In this document: positions 15,442-23,804 of the stretch, piece after piece
Layout: each line of letters begins with the position of its first letter
Numbering within the stretch: the stretch's first letter is position 1
Origin: Seohaeicola zhoushanensis
GTDB lineage: Bacteria; Pseudomonadota; Alphaproteobacteria; Rhodobacterales; Rhodobacteraceae
NCBI RefSeq assembly: GCF_014656415.1
Contig: NZ_BNCJ01000004.1
Span: 62,001 to 126,000 of the forward strand
Direction: 5' to 3'
Length of the DNA: 64,000 nt
Translations under genes and position numbers: made by a program
The notes under the pieces: model-generated
What the model was told of the DNA's origin: nothing
The model's database searches: none
Seen by the model: the letters and a program-made list of their open reading frames with translations, nothing else

Positions 15442-15813
15442 ATGAGCAAGCAAAGCCTTTTCGACAAATACGGTGGCTTCTCGCAGGTCAGCCGGGTGGT
15501 GCTGTCCTTCTACGACACCCTGCTCGACAGCGACGAGATCGGCCCCTTCTTCGACAATGTCGACATGACGAAGATGGTCGATCACCAGACCAAGTTCATC
15601 GCTTCGCTGCTGGGCGGGCCGGCCTCCTATACGCCGCGCCAGCTCGAACAGCTGCATTCCCATCTCGCCATCACCGACGCCCATTTCGACGAGCTGAAGG
15701 TGGTGCTGCGCGATACGCTCGGCGAGTTCGGCTTCGAGCCCGGAGATATCGACGCCGTGCTGCAGGAGTTCGAGAACCGCCGCAACCTGATCGTGGGGGC
15801 ACCCAATGATTGA
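15442..15813 (+). CDS. Group 1-type truncated hemoglobin
   Basis: 123-aa 2/2 globin. The opening LFDKYGGFSQVSRVVLSFYD, the ADGP-like segment DEIGPFFDNVDM, the MVDHQTKFIASLLGG helix E and the HSHLAITDAHFDE region carrying the proximal His are typical of group I truncated hemoglobins. It would bind heme and thus O2 or NO. The stop overlaps the start of the cyclase gene (15806), so the two are translationally coupled, suggesting that the globin delivers a gas signal or protects the cyclase. Coupling to a cyclase is inference from gene order. Confidence 0.92.
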   Translation: MSKQSLFDKYGGFSQVSRVVLSFYDTLLDSDEIGPFFDNVDMTKMVDHQTKFIASLLGGPASYTPRQLEQLHSHLAITDAHFDELKVVLRDTLGEFGFEPGDIDAVLQEFENRRNLIVGAPND

Positions 15814-16861
15814 AGCCATCAACGAACAGCTCCTGCGCGCCATCGGCGTCGGGGTCGCCCTGCTCGACCGCAACACGCTGGGCTTCCGCTTCCAGAACGA
15901 CACCTTCCGCGACTGGTTCGCCGACAAGGCCGAGGCCGCCAGCCTCGACGAGGTCTTCGAGGAACTCGACACCGCCGCGCTGGGTGCCGCCCTCTCCGAG
16001 ACCGGCCGCTACACCGCCGAGATCCAGCACCGCAAGAAGCGTCGCCGCATGGTGATCGCCGCCGATTTCACCGCCGCCACCGACGCCGGCCAGGAACTGG
16101 TTGTACTGGTCTGCCAGAACATCACCCGCATCCGCGAACTCGAGTCGATGATCGACAGCTACTCGATGATGGTCGAACGCAACACCCGCGAGCTGAAGCG
16201 CGAAAAGGAGCAGGTCGAACGCCTCCTGCTCAACATCATGCCGCGCTCGGCCTACGAGGAGTTCAAGTCCTTCGGCGTGGTGACGCCGCAGCTCTACGAC
16301 CCGGTCTCGGTGCTGATGCTCGATTTCGTCGGCTTCACCGAGATGGTCGCCTCGGCCGACCCCAGCGTCACCGTGACCGAGTTGAACGACATCTACAGCG
16401 CCTTCGACCGCATCGGCGAACAGTTCGGCTGCGAACGCATCAAGACCATCGGCGACGCCTATATCACCGTCGCGGGCCTGCCCGACCCGATGCCCGATCA
16501 TGCCAATGCCATCGCCAATGCCGCGATCCGCTTCGTGCGCTACCTTGAACGCCGGAACCAGAGCCACCCGCACCAGTGGCGCTGCCGCATCGGGCTGGCC
16601 AGCGGCGCGGTCGTGGGCTCGGTCGTCGGAATCCAGAAATACGTCTACGACATCTTCGGCCCCGCCGTGAACCTCGCCACAAGGCTGCAGGAATTCTCCG
16701 AGCCGATGCAGATCTCGGTGCAGGACGAGGTCGCCAAGATCCTGCGCGACCGTTTCGAGATCGAGAGCCTCGGCGAAAAGCAGATCCGCGGCTTTGCCGA
16801 CCAGCCGGTCTGGCGCCTCTACGACAGCAAGAAGGACATCGCGCCGGTCCGCGCGGGGTAG
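15806..16861 (+). CDS. PAS-linked class III adenylate cyclase
   Basis: 351-aa protein with an N-terminal PAS-like region (about 5-115), a short coiled coil (ELESMIDSYS through EKEQVERLL) of the signalling-helix type, and a class III cyclase domain (about 160-335). Metal-binding Asp residues are in VLMLDFVGFT and IGDAYITVAG. Substrate residues K (in RIKTIGDAY) and D (in YDIFGPAVN) favour ATP over GTP. The transition-state Asn/Arg pair is in NLATRLQ. It is coupled to the truncated globin upstream, so it may produce cAMP in response to heme-bound gas or redox state. Confidence 0.9.
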   Translation: MIEAINEQLLRAIGVGVALLDRNTLGFRFQNDTFRDWFADKAEAASLDEVFEELDTAALGAALSETGRYTAEIQHRKKRRRMVIAADFTAATDAGQELVVLVCQNITRIRELESMIDSYSMMVERNTRELKREKEQVERLLLNIMPRSAYEEFKSFGVVTPQLYDPVSVLMLDFVGFTEMVASADPSVTVTELNDIYSAFDRIGEQFGCERIKTIGDAYITVAGLPDPMPDHANAIANAAIRFVRYLERRNQSHPHQWRCRIGLASGAVVGSVVGIQKYVYDIFGPAVNLATRLQEFSEPMQISVQDEVAKILRDRFEIESLGEKQIRGFADQPVWRLYDSKKDIAPVRAG

Positions 16862-16969
16862 GGGGCTTTCCCGCCCGCCGGTCTACCGGTGCCGCGGTTC
16901 CGCCGCAGCCCCGTTCCGGCCCGAATGCAACCGGACCATGCAGGCGCGGAGGCATCGCTCCGGGCCGCC

Positions 16970-17015
16970 CCCGCGTTAATCCCGTCACCGCCCCCGCGTT
17001 GATCCCGTCACCGCC
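16970..17015. repeat. 23-bp tandem duplication
   Basis: Two adjacent 23-bp copies of CCCGCGTTRATCCCGTCACC plus GCC (16970-16992 and 16993-17015), differing at a single base. Too short and isolated for a satellite; it looks like a local slippage event. Confidence 0.8.
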
Positions 17016-17139
17016 TCCGATCGACCCACGCGCACCCGCGCCTGTCACCGGGCAGCTTCCCCACCGGGAAAGCGCCGCTCCGCGCCCCGCCGCCCGAAAA
17101 GCGCGGCGCCTCCCTCACCCGGCGCCGCGCGCCCCCAGG

Positions 17140-17206
17140 CTTCTCTTCTTCAAAAATATCTCCAGGGGAGTCGCGCCGCAGGCGCGGCGGGGGCAGCGCC
17201 CCCATC
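17140..17206 (-). repeat. Conserved AAATACTC-type 3' element, copy 1
   Basis: CTTCTCTTCTTCAAAAATAT followed by CTCC and GC-rich hairpins (17171-17206). It is the most diverged of three related copies in the window, the others being 58410-58431 and 62920-62941. In all three, read on the minus strand, a GC-rich hairpin precedes GnTATTTnnnAAGA-type purine-rich sequence. Confidence 0.6.
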
Positions 17207-17392
17207 CGCAACCTCTGCCCGGACGCGTCGACGCCGGGACGATGCCCTTCCGTTTCAGAACCCGAACACCGCCCCCCGCGCATGTTTCAACTGTTTCCGC
17301 GCCGACCGGCACCGATGCGACCAGAAACCCCTAACCCGCTGACGAACAGAGATTAATCGCCGCGCCCACCGCGCTGCTCCTCCCTCAACAAC

Positions 17393-17431
17393 TGAAACAC
17401 CAAACCCCCATCCCCGACATCCGTCTGAAAC
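17393..17431 (+). promoter_or_regulatory. TGAAAC promoter module, methyltransferase gene
   Basis: Distal TGAAAC (17393-17398), GACA (17416-17419), six bases, proximal TGAAAC (17426-17431); 33 bp between hexamers, exactly as before the hydrolase. The central CCCGACATC is also shared. A -10-like GATAAA follows 11 bp later, 39 bp before the methyltransferase start. Confidence 0.6.
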
Positions 17432-17481
17432 GCGCGCTGGCCGATAAAGGCTCAAGCAAACGCCAAACGACGGAGACAGAG

Positions 17482-18372
17482 ATGACCCTGCAGACCCCCG
17501 ACCCGATGGTCCCCGAACAATCCGCCATCGTCGATTTCTGGAACGAGGTGCTCGCCCCCAAGTTCATCGCCTACAAGCACGTGCTGGTCGGCGGCCTCTC
17601 GCGCCATTCCGAGCTGGTGTTGCCCGCGCTCGAACTGGAGCCCGGCGCCCGCGTCCTCGATGTCGGCTGCGGCTTCGGCGACACCGCCATCGCCATGGCC
17701 GACATGGTCGGCCCCACCGGCCAGGTGGTCGGCGTCGACTGCTGCCAGGCCTTCCTCGACCTCGCCTGGGAGGCCGCCGAGAAGAGCTTCACCACCAACG
17801 TCCGCTTCGTGAAGGGCGATGCGGAACGCGGCCTCGAAGAGCGCATGTATGACTTCGTCTTCGCCCGCTTCGGCACGATGTTCTTCACCAACCCGGTGGC
17901 CGGCCTGCGCGCGATGCGGAAGGCGCTGAAGCCCGGCGGGCGGATGGCCCATATCGTCTGGCGCGACCGCGCCGACAACCCATGGCTGGCCGCCGCCGGC
18001 GAGACCGTGCGCCGCTTCCTGCCGGCGCCGGGCGAGGATGCCCGCACCTGCGGCCCCGGTCCCTTCTCTATGGCCGACGAGGAAACCACCCGCGCCAAGA
18101 TGATGGCCGCCGGTTTCACCGACATCGAATTCCGCCGCTTCGACACCAAGGTCCTGGTGGGCCGTACCGTCGAGGATGCCATCGCCTTCCAGCTCGCCCT
18201 CGGGCCGGCCGGCGAGACTTTCCGCGAGGCCGGAGCGCTGGCCGAGCAGAAGCGCGGCCAGATCGAGACGGCGCTCGCCCGGATCTTCGCCGGCGTCGAG
18301 ACCGACGCGCAGGGGCTGTGGATGGACAGTTCGTCCTGGCTCATCACCGCCAGCGCCCCCGAAACCCCGTAA
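17482..18372 (+). CDS. SAM-dependent methyltransferase (UbiE/COQ5-like class I)
   Basis: 296-aa class I methyltransferase. Motif I is VLDVGCGFGDTA (about residues 59-70), motif II acidic residue is in VVGVDCCQAF, and post-motif sequence FARFGTMFFTNP with ALKPGGRMAHIVWRD is typical of Methyltransf_11/25 members. No membrane segments. It has its own promoter with the TGAAAC module. The substrate is unknown. Its company of OsmC proteins and a flavoprotein suggests a role in stress response or detoxification, which is inference. Confidence 0.88.
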   Translation: MTLQTPDPMVPEQSAIVDFWNEVLAPKFIAYKHVLVGGLSRHSELVLPALELEPGARVLDVGCGFGDTAIAMADMVGPTGQVVGVDCCQAFLDLAWEAAEKSFTTNVRFVKGDAERGLEERMYDFVFARFGTMFFTNPVAGLRAMRKALKPGGRMAHIVWRDRADNPWLAAAGETVRRFLPAPGEDARTCGPGPFSMADEETTRAKMMAAGFTDIEFRRFDTKVLVGRTVEDAIAFQLALGPAGETFREAGALAEQKRGQIETALARIFAGVETDAQGLWMDSSSWLITASAPETP

Positions 18373-18464
18373 CCTCCCGACCCGCGTAACGAGTAGTCCC
18401 GTTCTCTCCCCCGAATTCCCCAACCCAACCCCAAGAACCCCAAACCCCCTGAAAGGACAAGACA

Positions 18465-19034
18465 ATGACCCATGCAGCCACCGCCACCGCCCCCGTCCGC
18501 AACGGCGTCAACACCGAGGCCCTGATCGGCGCCCGCGGCGCCTTCGAACAGGCCCCCGAAGCCGCCCGCTTCACCTTCCGCAGCACCTGCGACTGGGTGG
18601 ACGGCTCGTTCAGCCGCAACAGCATCAACGGCTACTTCGGCCTCGGCCAGGAGCATCAGCGCAAGCAGACCTTCACAGTCGAATCCGACCACCCCGAGGT
18701 CTTCGCCGCCGAGGACCGCGCCGCGACCCCGACCGAACTGGTGCTCTCCGCCCTGGCGAGCTGCCTGATGGGAGGTCTCGCCGCCGTCGCCCAGCACCGC
18801 GGCATCCAGCTGCACTCGGCCCGCGCCGTTGTCGAAGGCGACGTCGACGTGCAGGGCATCCTCGGGATGGACCCGGACATCCGCAACGGCTTCTCGGCCA
18901 TCCGCGTCCGCTTCGACATCGACGCCGACGCCAGCAAGGAAGACATCGCCGCGCTGGTGGCCCAGAGCCAGAAACGCTCGGCCGTGTTCGACATCCTGAC
19001 CAACCCGACCAACGTCGCCGTCACCGTCGGCTGA
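18465..19034 (+). CDS. OsmC family protein
   Basis: 189-aa OsmC/Ohr-family protein. The peroxidatic Cys lies in LSALASCLMGGLA (about residue 101), and the resolving position appears to be absent or in a different place, so it belongs to the broader OsmC-like group rather than classical Ohr. Conserved PTELVLSALASC is diagnostic. OsmC proteins reduce organic hydroperoxides using a reactive Cys. It is 92 bp after the methyltransferase and in the same orientation; a second OsmC-type gene lies at 20374. Confidence 0.88.
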   Translation: MTHAATATAPVRNGVNTEALIGARGAFEQAPEAARFTFRSTCDWVDGSFSRNSINGYFGLGQEHQRKQTFTVESDHPEVFAAEDRAATPTELVLSALASCLMGGLAAVAQHRGIQLHSARAVVEGDVDVQGILGMDPDIRNGFSAIRVRFDIDADASKEDIAALVAQSQKRSAVFDILTNPTNVAVTVG

Positions 19035-19139
19035 CACCATCGGCGCAGGGCCCCCGTCCCTGTCCTGCGCCTCACCCGGGCCAGAGCGCGTTTCCTCCCC
19101 AGGCGCTCTGGCCCGCACCTCTCCCGAAGGAGCCCAGCC

Positions 19140-20363
19140 ATGCGACATATCCCCACCCTCGTCATCGGCGCCGGCCAGGCCGGTCTCGCGATGAGCCGCT
19201 GCCTTCGGGACCGTTCCGTCCACCATGTCGTGCTCGAGCGGGGGAGTTCTCCCGCCCCCGCCTGGGTGAATGAGCGCTGGGACAGCCTGCGCCTGCTCAC
19301 CCCCAACTGGCAAAGCCGGCTGCCCGGCTTTGCCTACGGCGGCCCCGATCCCGACGGCTTCATGACCATGCCCGAGATCGCCGCCTTCCTCTCCGATTAC
19401 GCGCAAGGCGCCCCGCTCGAGACCGGCACCACCGTGCGCTCGGTCCGGGCCGAAGGCCGCGGCTACCGGGTCGAGACCAACCGCGGTGACTGGCTGGCCC
19501 AGGCCGTGGTAATGGCCACCGGCGCCTGCCGCCGCGCGCAGGTTCCCGCCTGCGCTAGCGCCGCGCCGCTCGCCCAGATCACGCCGCTCGATTACAAGTC
19601 GCCCGCCCAGCTCGGCCGCGGCGGCGTGCTCGTGGTCGGTGCCTCGGCCACCGGCATCCAGCTCGCCGCCGAGATCGCCGCCGCCGGTCACGAGGTGATG
19701 CTCGCCGCCGGCCACCACATTAGGATGCCGCGCCACTACCGGGGCCGCGACATCCAGTGGTGGATGGACCGTACCGGCACCAACCACGTCACCACGGATC
19801 AGATCGACGACGTCGACCGCGCCCGCAGGGTGCCCTCGCTCCAGCTTACCGGCTCGCGCGCGGCGCAGTTCACCGACCTGAACGCGCTCCAGGCCCAGGG
19901 CATCGAGATCACCGGCCGCCTCGCCGATATCCGCGAGGGCCGCGCCGTCTTCTCCGGTTCGCTGGCCAATGCCTGCGCCCTGTCCGACCTCAAGATGAAC
20001 CGCCTCCTGCGCGAGATCGACGCCTGGGCCGAGATCCACGCCCCCGACGCCGGCCCGCCCGAGAGCTTCGCGCCCACCCTGACCCCGTCCAGCCCGCGCC
20101 TTTCGGCGAGCTTGACCGACGGCCGCTTCAGGACGATCCTCTGGGCCACCGGTTACGCGCCCGATTTCGGCTGGCTCGACCTGCCGGTCTTCGACCGCAA
20201 GGGCCGCCTCGTCCATGACGACGGCCATGTCGCGCCCGGCCTCTACGTGCTCGGCCTGCCGTTCCAGCGCCGCCGGATGTCCGCCCTGATCGACGGCGTC
20301 GGCGCCGACGCGGCCGAAATCGCCGACCACCTGACCGAAACCCGCCTTTTTCGCGCAGCCTAG
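19140..20363 (+). CDS. FAD/NAD(P)-binding monooxygenase-like oxidoreductase
   Basis: 407-aa flavoprotein of the YczJ/CzcO-like flavin monooxygenase group. An N-terminal FAD Rossmann motif VIGAGQAGLAMS (about 8-19) and a second dinucleotide-binding motif VVGASATGIQLA (about 165-176) are present, along with the WDSLRLLTPNW segment typical of this group and ILWATGYAPDF near the end. It would use NAD(P)H to reduce FAD and oxygenate or reduce a small substrate. It lies between two OsmC genes with a 10-bp gap to the second, so the last two are likely co-translated. Confidence 0.88.
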   Translation: MRHIPTLVIGAGQAGLAMSRCLRDRSVHHVVLERGSSPAPAWVNERWDSLRLLTPNWQSRLPGFAYGGPDPDGFMTMPEIAAFLSDYAQGAPLETGTTVRSVRAEGRGYRVETNRGDWLAQAVVMATGACRRAQVPACASAAPLAQITPLDYKSPAQLGRGGVLVVGASATGIQLAAEIAAAGHEVMLAAGHHIRMPRHYRGRDIQWWMDRTGTNHVTTDQIDDVDRARRVPSLQLTGSRAAQFTDLNALQAQGIEITGRLADIREGRAVFSGSLANACALSDLKMNRLLREIDAWAEIHAPDAGPPESFAPTLTPSSPRLSASLTDGRFRTILWATGYAPDFGWLDLPVFDRKGRLVHDDGHVAPGLYVLGLPFQRRRMSALIDGVGADAAEIADHLTETRLFRAA

Positions 20364-20373
20364 GAGAGAGAAG

Positions 20374-20913
20374 ATGATCATGCCCGGCCCCGAGACGATC
20401 CGTCCCGCACTCTGCGAGCGCGACGCGCGGATCCGTGACAACCAGAACCGCGTCATCGCCAATATGGTGGCGGTGCCCGAACCCGCCCGCAGCACCATCG
20501 TCACCACCGGACGGGTGGGCGAGGGGCTGGCCTGCACCGTGACACAGGGCCGGTTCGAAACCCGGATGGACCTCGGCCCCGGCATGGGCGGCGACGCCTC
20601 GGCGCCCAGCCCCGGCTTCTACGCCCGCGCCGCCATCGCCGGCTGTGTCGCCATCGCGGTCAAGATGACCGCCGCCCGTTCGGGGCTCAGCTTCCGCGAG
20701 GTGAATGTCGAGGTGGCGACCGATTTCGACGACAGCGCGCTCTTCGGCCTCGGCAATGCCTCTGCCGCTCCGACCGAGACGCGGCTCACCATCCGCATCG
20801 ACAGCGACGAACCCCGCGCCGAGATCGACCGCCTGGTCGCCCGCACGCTGGAGATGGACCCCTGGTTCCTCGCCCTGCGCGATCCGCAGGTGGTGGTGGT
20901 GACGGTGGCCTGA
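20374..20913 (+). CDS. OsmC-like protein
   Basis: 179-aa OsmC-fold protein, diverged from the one at 18465. The Cys-containing helix reads ARAAIAGCVAIAVKMTAARSG with the Cys about residue 89 in GC (SPGFYARAAIAGC), and the C-terminal RDPQVVVVTV strand fits the family. A second OsmC reactive Cys is not evident. It follows the flavoprotein by 10 bp and its stop codon touches the stop of the convergent rng gene with no intergenic base (TGA|TCA). Confidence 0.82.
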   Translation: MIMPGPETIRPALCERDARIRDNQNRVIANMVAVPEPARSTIVTTGRVGEGLACTVTQGRFETRMDLGPGMGGDASAPSPGFYARAAIAGCVAIAVKMTAARSGLSFREVNVEVATDFDDSALFGLGNASAAPTETRLTIRIDSDEPRAEIDRLVARTLEMDPWFLALRDPQVVVVTVA

Positions 20914-21939
20914 TCAGCGCCCCAGCAGCTGGGCCAGCGGCAGCCGGCCGCGCTTGCGCTGCAGCTCGAAGTGGCCCAGCGGAGTCCAGCCCGCCATGGC
21001 GGTCTCCTCGTTGTCACCCCGCAGCGCGCCCTTCAGAACGTTCTCGAAGGTGGTGCGATCCTTGCGCGGCATCGGCGCGAGATCCATGGCGATCTGGCCG
21101 CCAAGGCCGCGCAGCCGCAGGGCGCGGGGCAGGGCGCGCGCAGCGGCGATATTGGCCTTCAGCCCCGCCGCCGGCGAGGTATCGCCGCCGGTGTTCACGT
21201 CCACCGCCACCAGCGCCCTCGTCGGCTCGACATACATGGTGCCGCCACCGGGGAGCTTCTCCACCGGCTGCATCAGCGCCTCGATCGCCTCGGTGACGCC
21301 ATGGGCGTCGAAGGATCCCGGCCCCTCGGCCACCTCGGCCGGGGCGGTCCACTCCCGCCAGGCCATCATGTGCGGCTGGTCGCCGTCAAGCAGCACCTCG
21401 GGCTCGGTCCCGGTATCGCCCAGCACCGCCGCCGCCGCCGCCAGCATCGCCGCGATATCCTCGGCAATCGCCTCGTCGTCGGCCCCGGCGCAGGACGACC
21501 GCAGGATCAGCCCGTGCCCGGCCCCCTCCATCGCCTCATGGGCGATTTCCAGGATGCGCTCGCGCTCCTCGTCATCCTTGATCGCGCGCGAGACGTTGAT
21601 GCCCGGCGCATCCGGGGTGACGATGGCATAGCGGCTCTTGAACAGCAGCTTGAGGCTGACCGGAACCGCCTTGCCCGGCTCGGCATAGCCCATCACCTGC
21701 ACCAGCAGGCGCTGGCCCGGCGCGATGTAATCGGACTGGCGCAGGAAGGCCGACCCCTCGGGAGTCGCCAGGAAGATGCCGCCCTGGCCCTTCACGGGGC
21801 GGTCCGCGATGGCCCGCCAGATGGTGCCCGGCGCGGGCGCGTCCGAGGCGATGAACAGATCCTCCAGCACCCCGTCGACCATCAGCGCCGCCGCCTCGCG
21901 GCCCGCGATATGATCCAGCGCGACGACTCGCCCCTTCAT
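20914..21939 (-). CDS. rng: Ribonuclease E/G family protein (short, RNase G-like)
   Basis: 341-aa endoribonuclease. It shows GQRLLVQV S1-like sequence at about 85-100, followed by the RNase E/G catalytic domain with the metal site [10 protein letters not shown] (Asp residues) and [13 protein letters not shown]. It lacks the N- and C-terminal extensions of RNase E and the zinc-link Cys pair seems absent, matching the short alphaproteobacterial form. The ATG at 21939 overlaps the maf stop (ATGA), giving an infA-maf-rng order. yacG, which often follows in alphaproteobacteria, is missing; an OsmC gene abuts the 3' end instead. Confidence 0.88.
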   Translation of the reverse strand: MKGRVVALDHIAGREAAALMVDGVLEDLFIASDAPAPGTIWRAIADRPVKGQGGIFLATPEGSAFLRQSDYIAPGQRLLVQVMGYAEPGKAVPVSLKLLFKSRYAIVTPDAPGINVSRAIKDDEERERILEIAHEAMEGAGHGLILRSSCAGADDEAIAEDIAAMLAAAAAVLGDTGTEPEVLLDGDQPHMMAWREWTAPAEVAEGPGSFDAHGVTEAIEALMQPVEKLPGGGTMYVEPTRALVAVDVNTGGDTSPAAGLKANIAAARALPRALRLRGLGGQIAMDLAPMPRKDRTTFENVLKGALRGDNEETAMAGWTPLGHFELQRKRGRLPLAQLLGR

Positions 21940-22532
21940 GACCCACTCCTGTAAACGGGATAACCGGCGGTCTGCAGCAGCGCCGCCGTCTCGGCCAGCG
22001 GCAGCCCGACGATACCGGTGAAACTGCCCGAGATCCACGGGATCAGCGCCCCCGCCGGCCCCTGGATGCCATAGGCCCCGGCCTTGCCCATCCAGTCGTT
22101 GGTCGCCAGATAGGCGTTCAGTTCGATGTCCGAAAGCCGCTTCATCTTGACCGCGCTCTCGACGTCCTTCTGCCAGATCCGCCCGCCGCGCCGAACCGCG
22201 ACCGAGGTGACAACCCGGTGCCGCCGCCCCGACAGCGCCAGCAGGAACTCCGCCGCCTCGCCGGCATCCGCCGCCTTGCCCAGGATCCGCCGCCCCAGCG
22301 CGACCGTGGTATCGGCGCAAAGCACGACATCGTCGTCGCAGGCCTCCACGACCTCGGCCTTGGCCCGCGCGATGCGGGCGCAATAGGGGCGGGGCAGTTC
22401 GCCCCTCAGCGGGTCTTCATCGATGTCGGGAGGGCGCACCGCATCGGGAACGATGCCAAGCTGCGCCAGAAGCTCCAGCCGCCGGGGGCTGCCGGACCCA
22501 AGGATCAGGCGGGGGAAAGCGTCAGAGTTCAT
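21936..22532 (-). CDS. maf: Maf-like nucleoside triphosphate pyrophosphatase
   Basis: 198-aa Maf/HAM1-superfamily house-cleaning pyrophosphatase that hydrolyses non-canonical or surplus NTPs. The N-terminal [14 protein letters not shown] with the S-x-R-R motif, the [16 protein letters not shown] acidic/metal region and the [18 protein letters not shown] motif are intact. The ATG at 22532 is preferred; an upstream ATG at 22559 would add nine residues. It lies downstream of infA and overlaps rng. Confidence 0.92.
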   Translation of the reverse strand: MNSDAFPRLILGSGSPRRLELLAQLGIVPDAVRPPDIDEDPLRGELPRPYCARIARAKAEVVEACDDDVVLCADTTVALGRRILGKAADAGEAAEFLLALSGRRHRVVTSVAVRRGGRIWQKDVESAVKMKRLSDIELNAYLATNDWMGKAGAYGIQGPAGALIPWISGSFTGIVGLPLAETAALLQTAGYPVYRSGS

Positions 22533-22609
22533 GCGAATCCCACACCTGCGCGGCCGCAAGTTGCCACCGGCAACCCGCTGTCCCGCGCTGCGCGAAGCAC
22601 AGCTTCGCG

Positions 22610-22828
22610 CTACTTGAAGCGATAGTTGATCCGACCCTTGGTCAGATCGTAGGGGGTCATCTCGACCTGTACCTTGTCGCCAGCCAGAACCCGGATGCGG
22701 TTCTTTCGCATCTTGCCTGCCGTATGTGCGATGATCTCATGGCCGTTCTCGAGTTCGACCCGGAATGTCGCATTGGGCAGGAGTTCCTTCACGACGCCGG
22801 GGAATTCGAGAATGTCTTCCTTGGCCAT
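22610..22828 (-). CDS. infA: Translation initiation factor IF-1
   Basis: 72-aa OB-fold (S1 domain) protein, the full length of bacterial IF-1. The sequence [33 protein letters not shown] and [13 protein letters not shown] is unmistakable. IF-1 binds the ribosomal A site during initiation. It is the first gene of an infA-maf-rng string on the minus strand; a promoter is visible about 50 bp upstream. Confidence 0.98.
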   Translation of the reverse strand: MAKEDILEFPGVVKELLPNATFRVELENGHEIIAHTAGKMRKNRIRVLAGDKVQVEMTPYDLTKGRINYRFK

Positions 22829-22874
22829 GTGGTCTCCATATCAATCCGGCCCGCCAGAGTGCGAGCCGCGCGCC

Positions 22875-22903
22875 TAATAAGGCCCAATCTTACCGCTTTT
22901 CAA
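22875..22903 (-). promoter_or_regulatory. Candidate infA promoter
   Basis: On the minus strand TTGAAA (22903-22898), a 17-bp spacer and TTATTA (22880-22875) form a sigma-70-type promoter about 47 bp upstream of the infA start. Confidence 0.5.
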
Positions 22904-22989
22904 GGGTACATTCACCGCTGACGCGAAATTGTGACCCGGGCGGGGCCGCGCCGGGGCGAAACCCCCGGTCCGGACCCCTCCCGGCCCGC

Positions 22990-23003
22990 TTGATCGAGGT
23001 CAA
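22990..23003 (+). promoter_or_regulatory. FNR/Crp-type palindrome upstream of the lipoprotein gene
   Basis: TTGAT-CGAG-GTCAA matches the FNR-family site TTGAY-N4-RTCAA. It is centred about 70 bp upstream of the lipoprotein start at 23067. A perfect TTGAT-N4-ATCAA is present before the DUF6455 gene at 46010. Regulation by an FnrL/DNR-type protein is inferred. Confidence 0.5.
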
Positions 23004-23066
23004 GGCGCGCCCCGCCAGCCGCCCGCAGGCTGGATCCATCCCGATGCCAGCAATGGGGAGGTTGCC

Positions 23067-23804
23067 ATGCAAGGGAAGACCATCACCCGCCAGCCCGTCC
23101 TGTCCGCGCTCGCCGCCGTGCTCCTGCTCGCCGGCTGCCTCGAAACCGGCACCGGCGCCACCGCGGTCAAGGGCCGCGCCGCCTACCAGAAGGTCGCCGT
23201 GGTGCCGCTGATGACGCAGAACCTGCTCTCGGTGCATTACACCCGGGCGCTCGCCGACCCGGCCCAGACCCAGGGCCGCATCGACTGGAACCTCGCCGCC
23301 GCCACCGGCCGCGCCGCGCAGCAGGTCCTGGCCGAGGCCGGCGCCAGCGCCCAGGTCACCGCATCCGGCAGCGCCGCCGCCCGCAACGCCGATGTGGTCG
23401 TCACCCTGGCCCAGGCCCCGCTCGACTGGCTCTCGCTGGTCTATGACCCCGGCCGCGACTTCCTGCTTCAGGGCATCATCGGCGCGGCGGTCGGCGCGCA
23501 GAACCGGGACCAGCGCTATCAGCCCCGCGTCGTCGTCACCCTGATGCTGCCCGAGAAGAGCGGTATGCTCGGCAAGAGCGCCTGCGCCGTCGGGGTCAAG
23601 GCCGTGGTCAGCGACCCCAGGACCGGCACCGTCCTGCGCGAGGGCCGCGCCATCGCAGGCGTCCGCCAGATCGAGCAACCGATCCACGGCGCCAGCTGGG
23701 CCTCGATCCCGCCCGACGAGAAACGCGTCGTCCTCGCCCATTGCGAAAGCGCCCTGCGCAGCGCCATCGTCCAGGCGCTGGGGGATGCAGAGGTGATCCG
23801 GTAG
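23067..23804 (+). CDS. Putative lipoprotein of unknown function
   Basis: 245-aa protein. The N-terminal 24 residues form a lipoprotein signal with lipobox LLAGC (Cys at about 24). The mature part contains no domain I can name. It has a VAVVPLMTQ strand near residue 45, an Ala-rich helix, and two Cys residues (in SACAVGV and AHCESAL) that could form a disulfide. Predicted to be anchored in the outer or inner membrane on the periplasmic side. An FNR-type site lies upstream, so anaerobic or redox control is plausible. Function unknown. Confidence 0.75.
   Translation: MQGKTITRQPVLSALAAVLLLAGCLETGTGATAVKGRAAYQKVAVVPLMTQNLLSVHYTRALADPAQTQGRIDWNLAAATGRAAQQVLAEAGASAQVTASGSAAARNADVVVTLAQAPLDWLSLVYDPGRDFLLQGIIGAAVGAQNRDQRYQPRVVVTLMLPEKSGMLGKSACAVGVKAVVSDPRTGTVLREGRAIAGVRQIEQPIHGASWASIPPDEKRVVLAHCESALRSAIVQALGDAEVIR

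Larger units (their letters stand above)
16862..17392. other. Intergenic region with repeats and hairpins, no gene seen
   Basis: About 530 bp between the cyclase stop and the methyltransferase promoter module. It contains a 23-bp tandem duplication (16970-17015), a perfect 10-bp-arm hairpin GCGCGGCGCC/GGCGCCGCGC (17101-17130) and one copy of the polypyrimidine AAATACTC-type element (17140-17163). No frame in it resembles a known protein. Confidence 0.7.

Noticed and set aside
17284-17289. GTTTCA (TGAAAC on the minus strand) in the cyclase-methyltransferase gap
   Set aside because: No partner repeat or GACA at the expected distance, and no gene on the minus strand for it to control.
17571-20585. 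1004-codon open frame on the minus strand
   Set aside because: Antisense to the methyltransferase, OsmC and flavoprotein genes, with low-complexity Gly/Ala/Asp/Arg content typical of GC-rich antisense frames.
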